Source: an uncultured Collinsella sp.
GTDB taxonomy: Bacteria; Actinomycetota; Coriobacteriia; Coriobacteriales; Coriobacteriaceae
Direction of reading: 5' to 3'
NCBI GenBank assembly: GCA_902489515.1
Contig: CABUAL010000027.1
Location: forward strand, 1-11,388
DNA length: 11,388 nt
Part shown: piece after piece, positions 1 to 5,870 of the stretch
How positions within the stretch are numbered: position 1 is the first letter of the stretch
Layout: each line of letters begins with the position of its first letter
Translations under genes and position numbers: made by a program
The notes under the pieces: generated by a model
Told to the model about the DNA's origin: nothing
What the model saw: the letters and a program-made list of their open reading frames with translations, nothing else
The model's database searches: none

Positions 1-22
1 CCAGAGCGACAACTTGTCATTC

Positions 23-64
23 AAAGAGGACGGCATGACCAGAAGGTCTATGCCGTCCTCTTTT
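23..64. terminator. Rho-independent terminator, probably bidirectional
   Basis: Positions 23-36 pair perfectly with 50-63. The helix continues inward (37-40 with 45-48) past a single bulged T at 49, closing on an AGAA loop. Four T follow on the plus strand and the left arm starts with AAA, so it could stop transcription in both directions. It probably ends a gene lying before the window and may also catch pdxST read-through. Confidence 0.8.
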
Positions 65-134
65 CATGCCAATTTGTTCGCTCTGACGGGCGCTCGCTGT
101 TCGTCCTCTACCTGCGGCGCCGTCATGGTCCAAA

Positions 135-194
135 GTAGTCATTGGGTGTTCCTATAGTTTTGTCTAGTCGTTTAAGAGCGTCCCCAACGACTAC
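135..194. repeat. Intergenic inverted repeats with competing pairings
   Basis: Positions 135-146 (GTAGTCATTGGG) are complementary to 183-194 with one mismatch. Positions 165-172 (TAGTCGTT) are perfectly complementary to 186-193. Both partners use the same right arm, so only one hairpin can form at a time. There is no coding frame here, and 65-134 shows nothing I can name. The unit may be a genome-wide intergenic repeat; one copy cannot show that. Confidence 0.4.
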
Positions 195-199
195 ATAGC

Positions 200-267
200 A
201 TGAGAGTGGATAATCTCCCGGTTTGAGCCTGCATCCAAGTTCAAAGTGGGAGATTATCCACTCTCAT
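200..267. repeat. Perfect 20-bp inverted repeat
   Basis: The arms at 200-219 and 248-267 are exact reverse complements over 20 bp. A 28-base spacer contains a further 5-bp complement (222-226 with 241-245). A degenerate third copy of the arm core, pattern GAGnGTGGATnnTC, lies on the minus strand at 281-294. No T-tract follows on the minus strand, so this is not a standard terminator for pdxT, which ends 40 bases away. It could be a protein-binding site, a REP-like unit or a small MITE. Confidence 0.65.
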
Positions 268-306
268 TTGTTATGTGTCCGAAAATCCACGCTCGTTCTA
301 CTTTGC

Positions 307-894
307 CTACATTTGTAGGAACAGTTCGTGGAGGCGGGTGTCTTCGTCGAGTTCGGGGTGGAAGGTTACGCCGAGCTGGTTGCCCTGACGGGCGGCGACG
401 ATACGGCCGTCGACTTTCGCTAAGGCCTTGGCGTCGCCGTGGACCTCGACGATGCGGGGCGCGCGGATGAACGTCAGTGGCGCTTCACCGTCGATGCCGG
501 ATACCTGCCCCTTGGTTCGAAAGCTGCCGAGCTGCCTGCCGTAGGCATTGCGCTCGACAAGTACATCCATGGTTGCCAAACGCGGCGTGCCCTTATCGTC
601 GTGGGCGGCAAGGTCGTGAGCCAGCAGAATCAGGCCGGCGCAGGTGCCCAGGACGGGCATGCCTTCAACGATACGGGCACGAAGCTCCTCGAGCATGCCC
701 AACTCATCAAGCAGCTTCCCTTGAACGGTAGACTCGCCGCCGGGAAGTACCAGACGGTCAAAGTCCTGCTTCAAATCGGCCGCCTGCCTCAACTCAATAC
801 AACGTGTGCCCAGCTCGGACAGCCTCGCCTCGTGCTCGGCAAAAGCGCCTTGGACCGCCAGCACGGCGACCGTTTGGTCTGCATAATCGCTCAT
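307..894 (-). CDS. pdxT: PdxT, glutaminase subunit of PLP synthase
   Basis: This is a 195-residue class-I glutamine amidotransferase of the PdxT/SNO family, of normal length for the family. It hydrolyses glutamine and channels the ammonia to PdxS for cytosolic pyridoxal 5'-phosphate synthesis. Visible motifs are AVQGAF near the N terminus (residues 13-18), the PGGES oxyanion loop (51-55), the nucleophile Cys85 in GTCAG, and His179 and Glu181 in FHPEL, which complete the triad. The start is the ATG read from 894, preceded by AAAGGA (minus-strand reading of 901-906) at a spacing of six bases. It lies 20 bp downstream of pdxS, so the two are almost certainly co-transcribed and made in matched amounts. 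Nothing is missing from the catalytic set. Confidence 0.97.
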   Translation of the reverse strand: MSDYADQTVAVLAVQGAFAEHEARLSELGTRCIELRQAADLKQDFDRLVLPGGESTVQGKLLDELGMLEELRARIVEGMPVLGTCAGLILLAHDLAAHDDKGTPRLATMDVLVERNAYGRQLGSFRTKGQVSGIDGEAPLTFIRAPRIVEVHGDAKALAKVDGRIVAARQGNQLGVTFHPELDEDTRLHELFLQM

Positions 895-914
895 GTGTGA
901 TCCTTTCTGCTGGA

Positions 915-1805
915 CTAGCGCCCGCGCTCCTCCATGATGATCTCGATCTCGTCGGCGTTGATGCCGACCATGGCCTCGCCCAGGTCCTCCGAAAGCTCGG
1001 CGATGAGTTTGGCGTCGGTAAAGTTAGCCACAGCCTTAACGATGGCGGCGGCGCGCTTGGCGGGGTCGCCGCTCTTAAAGATGCCCGAGCCGACAAAGAC
1101 GCCCTCGGCACCCAGCTGCATCATCAGCGCAGCATCGGCCGGGGTTGCCACGCCGCCAGCGGCAAAGTTCACGACGGGAAGCTTTCCCGTGGCATGGACC
1201 TCGCGCACCAGCTCGACCGGAACCTGCAGTTGCTTGGCTGCCTCAAAGAGCTCGTCGTCGCGAAGGGCAACAACGTCGCGGATCTGCTTTTGGATCTTGC
1301 GCATGTGGCGCACGGCCTGAACGACGTCGCCCGTGCCCGGCTCGCCCTTGGTGCGAATCATCGTGGCACCTTCGGCAACACGGCGCAGCGCCTCGCCCAG
1401 ATCGCGGGCGCCGCAGACAAACGGCACATCAAACTGGGTCTTGTCGATGTGATAGACGTCATCGGCAGGGGAGAGAACCTCGGACTCGTCGATGTAATCG
1501 ATCTCGATGGCCTGCAGGACCTGCGCCTCGACAATGTGACCGATGCGGCACTTGGCCATAACAGGGATGGAGACGGCCTCTTGGATGCCCTTGATCATCT
1601 TGGGGTCGCTCATGCGCGAGACGCCGCCTGCGGCGCGGATGTCGGCCGGAATGCGCTCGAGTGCCATGACGGCGCAGGCGCCCGCTTCCTCGGCGATGCG
1701 CGCCTGCTCGGGTGTGGTGACGTCCATGATGACGCCGCCCTTGAGCATCTGTGCGAGTTCGCGATTGAGTTTGACGCGATCGGCCTTGCTGGTCTGTTCT
1801 GCCAT
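915..1805 (-). CDS. pdxS: PdxS, PLP synthase lyase subunit
   Basis: This 296-residue protein is the synthase subunit (PdxS/SNZ, beta-alpha barrel, dodecamer in the family). It builds pyridoxal 5'-phosphate from ribose 5-phosphate, glyceraldehyde 3-phosphate and ammonia delivered by PdxT. The key residues are present: Asp28 in GGVIMDV, the Schiff-base lysine Lys85 in VMAKCRIGH, and the second lysine Lys153 in [10 protein letters not shown]. They are offset by four from the Bacillus subtilis numbering (24/81/149). I chose the ATG read from 1805 because a GGGAG ribosome site precedes it by five bases and the family begins near this point. An in-frame ATG at 1847 would add 14 residues with no family match. 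It is the first gene of the pdxST operon and faces pdxR across a 145-bp intergenic region. Confidence 0.97.
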   Translation of the reverse strand: MAEQTSKADRVKLNRELAQMLKGGVIMDVTTPEQARIAEEAGACAVMALERIPADIRAAGGVSRMSDPKMIKGIQEAVSIPVMAKCRIGHIVEAQVLQAIEIDYIDESEVLSPADDVYHIDKTQFDVPFVCGARDLGEALRRVAEGATMIRTKGEPGTGDVVQAVRHMRKIQKQIRDVVALRDDELFEAAKQLQVPVELVREVHATGKLPVVNFAAGGVATPADAALMMQLGAEGVFVGSGIFKSGDPAKRAAAIVKAVANFTDAKLIAELSEDLGEAMVGINADEIEIIMEERGR

Positions 1806-1845
1806 GGTTGCTCCCTTGGTTGGCATGTGCATTGTTTGACGGAAC

Positions 1846-1872
1846 ATCCTATCGGGGAGCTGGGTATGGCAA
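1846..1872 (-). promoter_or_regulatory. Candidate pdxST promoter
   Basis: Read on the minus strand, TTGCCA (1872-1867) and TAGGAT (1851-1846) are separated by 15 bases and lie about 40 bases before the pdxS start. The spacing is short and the -10 imperfect. A weak promoter of this kind would suit one that needs an activator, and the PdxR-type repeats lie just upstream of it. This assignment is tentative. Confidence 0.3.
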
Positions 1873-1895
1873 AATACTCAGTTTTCGAGATAATA

Positions 1896-1939
1896 ATAAG
1901 GTCAGCTTAATATCAGATTGAACAGCTCGATAAGGTCAG
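1896..1939. promoter_or_regulatory. Candidate PdxR operator, paired direct repeat
   Basis: The 10-mer ATAAGGTCAG occurs exactly twice, at 1896-1905 and 1930-1939, 34 bp start to start. MocR regulators such as GabR and PdxR bind pairs of direct repeats, and the location between the divergent pdxS and pdxR genes is the expected one. The first copy lies upstream of the candidate pdxS promoter, which suits activation. The second lies 11 bases before the pdxR start and touches its ribosome site, which suits autorepression. Binding itself is inferred. Confidence 0.5.
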
Positions 1940-1950
1940 GTGGCAAACTC

Positions 1951-3387
1951 ATGCTTGACTACAATTTGGAAAAACGTGGCGAGGCATCGCTCTATGAGTA
2001 TGTTTATCAGCAAATTCGAGATGATATTGTTGCTGGACGTATTGCGGCGGGGGAGCATCTTCCGTCTAAGCGCGCCTTTGCCAGTCATCTGGGAATCAGT
2101 GTCATTACCATCGAGAATGCATATAGCCAGTTACTCGCTGAGGGCTATATTTGCTCAATGCCGCGTCGTGGCTACTACGCTTGCGAGCTTCCGGATGCAC
2201 CGGTTTTGGCTTCAGCTGCGGAGGACATCGACCGAGATGCCGCCTCTGCGGGTCCCAGCGCGCATGATGTCAACGGACAGGTTGAGCTGTTCGATGCACT
2301 TTCTCCTTCCGCTTTGGAGGCGGCGCGGCTTTGGCAAAGTGCGCTACGGGCGACGCTGGCATCCGAAGACGAGCGCGAAATCTTTTCGCCCGCACCGGCG
2401 CAGGGCACCGCTCGGCTGCGACGCGCAATTGCTCACCATCTGCGCGGGACAAGGGGTATGAATGTCGACCCCAACAACATCGTTATCGGTGCAGGTGCCC
2501 AGCTGCTCGATACTATGTTGGTTCAGTTGCTTGGAGCCGACAAGGTGTATGCCGTTGAGGACCCGGGCTATTTGCGCCTGACGCGCATCTATCAGGCCAT
2601 GGGTTGCAAAGTTCGGCATATCCCGTTGGATGATGACGGCGTCGACCTGAGCACTCTGCAGAAAACTGGGACCGATGTCCTTCACCTGATGCCGTCTCAC
2701 CAATATCCAACCGGCCTGGTGACGAGCATCGCGCGTCGATATGCGCTGCTGAGCTGGGCTGCCGAACGGCCGGGTCGATATCTCATCGAAGATGACTTTG
2801 ATTGTGAGTTCCGCCTTGCCGGCAAGCCGATCCCCGCACTCGCGTCGATCGATGCCGCCCAGTCGGTTATCTACACCAATACGTTTTCGAAGAGCCTGTC
2901 ATCGGCGTTGCGCCTAGCGTACATGGTGCTGCCCGACGAGCTGATGGAGCGGTTTAGGCGCGACCTTGGTTTTTACGCCTCGTCGGTTAGCTCTATAGAT
3001 CAAGTTGCATTGGCTCGCTTGCTGGAATCGGGTGATTACGAGCGACATGTGAACCGCGTGCGCGTTCGTGCTCGCGAGGCGCGTGATGGCCTGATGGTGC
3101 TTATGCGGAAGGTATTTCCGGCAGGAGAGGTCTCGATCGAGCATGCAGACGCGGGCCTTTACTGCACCGTGGTTGCGGAGCGCGGAACGGGCGGAAGCAC
3201 TTTTGCACGGGCCCTCACGCGCTCGAGCATCCCTTTTATCGATATCGGTGACTGTTTTTGGTGTGCCGATGGCGCATCTGCCCCTGAAAACTCAACTCAT
3301 ATTCTTGTCCAGTATGACGACCTGAGTCCAAAAGTACTAACTACCTTGGAATTGCAGCTAATGGGGGGCACTCTGCAATCTAAGTGA
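1951..3387 (+). CDS. pdxR: PdxR, MocR-family regulator of PLP synthesis
   Basis: This 478-residue protein fuses a GntR-type winged helix (about residues 10-75; LPSKRAFASHLGISVITIENAY is the recognition-helix region) to a fold-type-I aminotransferase-like domain (about 110-470). The PLP lysine is Lys314 in TFSKSL, followed by LRLAY, and EDDFDCEFR carries the usual cofactor-ring aspartate region. Family members sense PLP and switch on pdxST when it is scarce. Its position divergent from pdxST is diagnostic of PdxR rather than of another MocR. I chose the ATG at 1951, preceded by AGGTGG at seven bases; an upstream in-frame TTG at 1918 has no good ribosome site. The last codon and the TGA stop lie inside the left end of the palindromic element at 3382, so the native C terminus may have been altered by that insertion. 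Confidence 0.9.
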   Translation: MLDYNLEKRGEASLYEYVYQQIRDDIVAGRIAAGEHLPSKRAFASHLGISVITIENAYSQLLAEGYICSMPRRGYYACELPDAPVLASAAEDIDRDAASAGPSAHDVNGQVELFDALSPSALEAARLWQSALRATLASEDEREIFSPAPAQGTARLRRAIAHHLRGTRGMNVDPNNIVIGAGAQLLDTMLVQLLGADKVYAVEDPGYLRLTRIYQAMGCKVRHIPLDDDGVDLSTLQKTGTDVLHLMPSHQYPTGLVTSIARRYALLSWAAERPGRYLIEDDFDCEFRLAGKPIPALASIDAAQSVIYTNTFSKSLSSALRLAYMVLPDELMERFRRDLGFYASSVSSIDQVALARLLESGDYERHVNRVRVRAREARDGLMVLMRKVFPAGEVSIEHADAGLYCTVVAERGTGGSTFARALTRSSIPFIDIGDCFWCADGASAPENSTHILVQYDDLSPKVLTTLELQLMGGTLQSK

Positions 3388-3501
3388 GTAGACTTTTAGC
3401 ACTTTGGCGACCAGGCAGTTTTGTAACAAGCTATCTACCTGCGGTTTTGAAAAGCAGGAAGACCGGCCTGCTCGGAATGTTCAAAAAAAGTCTACTCACT
3501 T
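3382..3501 (+). mobile_element. Palindromic MITE-like element, copy 1
   Basis: This 120-bp unit is bounded by perfect 16-bp terminal inverted repeats, AAGTGAGTAGACTTTT at 3382-3397 and its complement at 3486-3501. The complementarity continues imperfectly for about 20 bases inside each arm, so the whole unit can fold into a long hairpin. It has no coding capacity. By hand alignment it is roughly 80% identical to the element at 4803-4921, in the same orientation. The two lie either side of the DUF559-like gene. No clear target-site duplication is visible, so transposition is inferred from structure and copy number alone. A REP- or BIME-like family is the alternative. Confidence 0.7.
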
Positions 3502-3535
3502 GCCGCGTAAAGCTTCTGCATGAGAAAAAAATGGG

Positions 3536-3601
3536 GTTTTCAACAGGGCTTCGTCCAGCTCTCGACAAGCTTTTGGCCAGTTGGGGAGGGCTGTTGAAAA
3601 C
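3536..3601. repeat. Inverted repeat inside the accessory island
   Basis: GTTTTCAACAG at 3536-3546 is an exact complement of 3591-3601 with 44 bases between. A second small hairpin follows at 3626-3643 (7 bp with one G-T pair). Together with element copy 1, these structures fill the 297-bp gap between pdxR and the next gene. I found no convincing promoter in the gap. Confidence 0.45.
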
Positions 3602-3684
3602 TTGGCAGTCCGTTCGGCGCCATTTTTGGTGCGTTCGCGCCAATGCGTGACTGACTGGGTTGAAATTCGTGTTCTCCTGTGCCT

Positions 3685-4812
3685 ATGAAGGATCTACTTT
3701 GTGACATATCGGCTTTTAGGTACTGGCGTTTGCCTCCTCAAGTCCGCGCTTTGTGTCCGTCGCTTCCACGACCGGAAGAAGACCGGCAGCGATATGATCT
3801 CGCCCGCAACCCGACGGCTGCGGTCGCGCTCGGTTTTCCGTTGCATACATTGGTTCGGACGAGAAACAAACGGACTTGTCCTGCCAGCATTAGGCAGCGG
3901 CTGTTTCTTGGTGAGCTCCCCAGGGAATCCGTGCTGGAAACGGAGCATGGATTTTTGATTACGTCTCCTCTACTGACGGCATTCATCATGTCACGGCATC
4001 TGACGGATCTTCAGCTTCTTTTGGTATTGGCGGAGATGTGTGGCTTGTTTGCGGTGTGCGCTCTGCCTGCGGCACTTGAGGCGGAGCTTTCGCGTGCAAT
4101 TGATTCGGGCGCGATCTCGACAACGTTCGGTTGGGTGCGCTGCCCGTCCGAGGACGGCACCGCCTCAAATTTATGGCGTCGAGACGCTTTGGTTTTGGGC
4201 GGAGACCTTGACCGTTTTTGTTCAGATGTTTGCGGGATACGTTACGGCAATAGATTTAGGACGGTGTCGCAACTCGTTCCATTGGGTGCCGCGTCGCCTT
4301 TTGAGGTCGAGGCGTATTTGCTACTTGCACTGCCGCGATCCCTGGGAGGCGAAGGTTTTTGCGACATAGAGCTTAATGTTGAAGTGATGCTAAGCACAAG
4401 TGCTCGAGCGATTGTGGGAAAGTCCCGTGTATATATCGACATACTTCTGTCTTCGCCGGACGGCAGGCGACAGGTGGCCATTGAATGTCAGGGAAAGGCC
4501 TCGCACGGACGCGCAGGGGATGGCTTGCGTGACGCTGACCGCATGACGGCCCTTCAGGCCATGGGCTACGATGTGCTTCTCCTGACACACAGACAGATAT
4601 CGGATGAGGATAGATTCCGCGCGATCGTTAAGGCCGTATGCAGGATGCTCGATGCTGAATATCGTGATAAAAGCTCAGATGAGCAAAGGGCTGAGACATT
4701 ACTCAGGTCTGAACTATTCGTTGACTGGACAAAATTGGGAGTAATCGACGGAAAGATGCCCGTTAGACACAAAATGGCTCGATCGTGGACGGCTGCGAAT
4801 CTAAGTGAGTAG
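3685..4812 (+). CDS. DUF559-like hypothetical protein, actinobacterial family
   Basis: This 375-residue protein resembles a family common in Coriobacteriia that couples a middle region (LITSPLLTAFIMSRHL followed by LLLVLAEMCG, about residues 90-120) to a C-terminal DUF559/Vsr-like fold. In the fold, Asp252 (VYIDILL) leads to Glu267 in AIECQGKASH, then His274, Asp285-Arg286 and MGYDVLLLTH. This is the usual order of that PD-(D/E)XK-related domain, but the expected ExK lysine position holds Gln269, so nuclease activity is doubtful. The family also shows up near abortive-infection type proteins; the role here is unknown. The start is ambiguous (GTG 3679 or ATG 3685) and neither has a ribosome site. 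Codon use looks less G/C-biased than in the pdx and dehydrogenase genes. The TAG stop lies inside element copy 2. The flanking repeats suggest a transferred gene. Confidence 0.75.
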   Translation: MKDLLCDISAFRYWRLPPQVRALCPSLPRPEEDRQRYDLARNPTAAVALGFPLHTLVRTRNKRTCPASIRQRLFLGELPRESVLETEHGFLITSPLLTAFIMSRHLTDLQLLLVLAEMCGLFAVCALPAALEAELSRAIDSGAISTTFGWVRCPSEDGTASNLWRRDALVLGGDLDRFCSDVCGIRYGNRFRTVSQLVPLGAASPFEVEAYLLLALPRSLGGEGFCDIELNVEVMLSTSARAIVGKSRVYIDILLSSPDGRRQVAIECQGKASHGRAGDGLRDADRMTALQAMGYDVLLLTHRQISDEDRFRAIVKAVCRMLDAEYRDKSSDEQRAETLLRSELFVDWTKLGVIDGKMPVRHKMARSWTAANLSE

Positions 4813-4921
4813 ACTTTTGGCACTTTGGCGACTAGGTCGTTTTGCAACAAGGCATTTACCTGCGGCTTTATAAAGTGATATGGATGGTCTGCTCGGCAAG
4901 TTCCAAAAAGTCTACTCACTT
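4803..4921 (+). mobile_element. Palindromic MITE-like element, copy 2
   Basis: This is a second copy of the unit at 3382, 119 bp long. Its 16-bp terminal repeats at 4803-4818 and 4906-4921 are identical to those of copy 1; with the outer T/A pair the match is 17 bp. The interior is more diverged than the ends. Five T follow at 4924-4928, so a transcript from the upstream gene may end here. The left boundary shares the pentamer AATCT with copy 1, pointing to a common insertion site or a slightly larger unit. Confidence 0.7.
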
Positions 4922-4989
4922 AGTTTTTGACGAGAAGCCGATGCCGAAGGCGGTCCTATTTCAGGTAGTTAACAAGTTTGTGAGGCACG

Positions 4990-5020
4990 AAAAAGGCCCG
5001 AACCATGCGGTCCGGGCCTC
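4990..5020 (-). terminator. Rho-independent terminator of the rubrerythrin gene
   Basis: An 11-bp stem with one mismatch (4994-5004 with 5009-5019) closes on an ATGC/GCAT loop. On the minus strand it is followed directly by five T (4994-4990). It lies 34 bases beyond the rubrerythrin stop. Confidence 0.88.
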
Positions 5021-5053
5021 ATCGAGCTAGAGGTTATGTCTCAGGTTGCTGGC

Positions 5054-5614
5054 TTAGCCGAAGTAGCGCTTGAGCAGGCCGGCGAAAGCCTTGCCGTGGC
5101 GAGCCTCGTCGCGAGCCATCTCGTGCACGGTGTCGTGGATGGCATCGAGGCCAGCGGCCTTGGCGCGCTTAGCAAGATCGGTCTTGCCGGCGGTGGCGCC
5201 GTTCTCGGCCTCAACGCGCATCTCGAGGTTCTTCTTGGTGGAGTCGGTTACGACCTCGCCCAGGAGCTCAGCGAACTTGGCAGCGTGCTCGGCCTCCTCG
5301 TGGGCAGCCTTCTCCCAGTACAGGCCGATCTCGGGATAGCCCTCGCGATGAGCGACGCGCGCCATGGCCAGGTACATACCGACCTCGGAGCACTCGCCCT
5401 CAAAGTTGGCGCGCAGGTCGGCAACGATGTCCTCGGAGACGCCCTCCATCTTGGCGACGCCCACGACGTGCTCGGCAGCCCACTCGAGCTGACCCTCCTC
5501 CTGCTTCAGGAAGCGAGAACCGGGAACGCCGCACTGGGGGCACTTGAAGTCCTCGGGCAGCTGGTCGCCGTCGAACTCTTCCACATAACCGCAAACGGGG
5601 CAAACAAACTTCAT
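5054..5614 (-). CDS. rbr: Reverse rubrerythrin, NADH peroxidase component
   Basis: This is a 186-residue di-iron protein. An N-terminal rubredoxin-like iron site (Cys5, Cys8, Cys25, Cys28 in CPVCGY and CPQCG) comes before a four-helix ferritin-like domain. Its ligands are visible in NFEGECSE (Glu74 region), HEEAEH (Glu107, His110) and the C-terminal DEARH. Having the rubredoxin domain first is the order of reverse rubrerythrins, which in clostridia reduce peroxide, and oxygen via partner proteins, with electrons from NADH through a rubredoxin reductase. This marks the host as an anaerobe coping with oxygen. I chose the ATG read from 5614: AAAGGA precedes it, and the CPxCG motif should start almost at once. 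A longer frame up to 5719 would add a 35-residue arginine-rich lead with no family match. It is a single-gene unit, divergent from the alcohol dehydrogenase. Confidence 0.95.
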   Translation of the reverse strand: MKFVCPVCGYVEEFDGDQLPEDFKCPQCGVPGSRFLKQEEGQLEWAAEHVVGVAKMEGVSEDIVADLRANFEGECSEVGMYLAMARVAHREGYPEIGLYWEKAAHEEAEHAAKFAELLGEVVTDSTKKNLEMRVEAENGATAGKTDLAKRAKAAGLDAIHDTVHEMARDEARHGKAFAGLLKRYFG

Positions 5615-5649
5615 GATTCGATCCTTTCGATCGATGGCGATTGTGCGCT

Positions 5650-5680
5650 CGTCCGGTCCCGTAAGGGCCCTCTCCGGACG
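5650..5680 (-). other. Hairpin in the rubrerythrin 5' leader
   Basis: CGTCCGG at 5650-5656 is an exact complement of 5674-5680, and CCC/GGG at 5658-5660/5665-5667 nests inside. It lies between the proposed promoter and the start codon, so it would be in the mRNA leader. It could stabilise the message; no known riboswitch pattern is recognised. Confidence 0.4.
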
Positions 5681-5698
5681 TGCGTCTTGACGAGTTCT

Positions 5699-5726
5699 AT
5701 TATCCATAAATGCAACCAAATGTGAA
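5699..5726 (-). promoter_or_regulatory. Candidate rubrerythrin promoter
   Basis: On the minus strand TTCACA (5726-5721) and GATAAT (5704-5699) are 16 bases apart. Just upstream is the small palindrome CCTA-T-TAGG at 5728-5736, a possible regulator site. The resulting leader would be about 80 bases. Confidence 0.45.
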
Positions 5727-5771
5727 GCCTATTAGGAATGATTTTTAATAAAACAATTTTGAGATATGAAG

Positions 5772-5789
5772 ATGTTGATTGATTAACGA
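5772..5789. promoter_or_regulatory. Rex-like operator, distal copy
   Basis: ATGTTGA, four bases, TTAACGA. The half-sites match the Rex redox-repressor consensus (TTGTTAA, N4, TTAACAA) at 5 of 7 and 6 of 7 positions. It lies upstream of a possible promoter (TTGACC 5804-5809, TACAAT 5819-5824, spacing too short to be convincing) of the alcohol/aldehyde dehydrogenase pair. Confidence 0.35.
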
Positions 5790-5835
5790 TTGGCAGGCCG
5801 TCCTTGACCGCCGCTGAGTACAATCGGGCGAGCAA

Positions 5836-5853
5836 ATGTTGACCTATCAACAA
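5836..5853. promoter_or_regulatory. Rex-like operator, proximal copy
   Basis: ATGTTGA, four bases, TCAACAA, containing a perfect 6-bp inverted repeat (5837-5842/5847-5852). The left half is identical to the distal copy 64 bp upstream. It abuts the ribosome site of the alcohol dehydrogenase, so a bound repressor would block transcription. Rex commonly controls fermentative alcohol dehydrogenases by sensing NADH/NAD+. Confidence 0.45.
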
Positions 5854-5870
5854 ATGAAGGAGTTTCCTTT

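Noticed and set aside
135..294. CRISPR array
   Set aside because: The repeats are inverted rather than direct, few in number, and lack regular spacers or cas genes.
804..1910. A 368-codon plus-strand frame opposite pdxT/pdxS
   Set aside because: It lies antisense to two unmistakable conserved genes and reflects their codon bias.
1918..1950. Upstream TTG start for pdxR
   Set aside because: It has no ribosome site and the added residues lie outside the winged-helix family; the ATG at 1951 fits better.
3384..3650. An 88-codon frame running through element copy 1
   Set aside because: It is not preserved in copy 2 and has no ribosome site. The DNA is explained by palindromic structure.
3382..4921. 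Composite transposon or IS pair around the DUF559-like gene
   Set aside because: Neither element encodes a transposase and no target-site duplication is visible, so only a MITE-like label is justified.
5615..5719. N-terminal extension of the rubrerythrin
   Set aside because: The extension is Arg/Asp-rich, overlaps the proposed promoter and leader hairpin, and would displace the rubredoxin motif from the N terminus.
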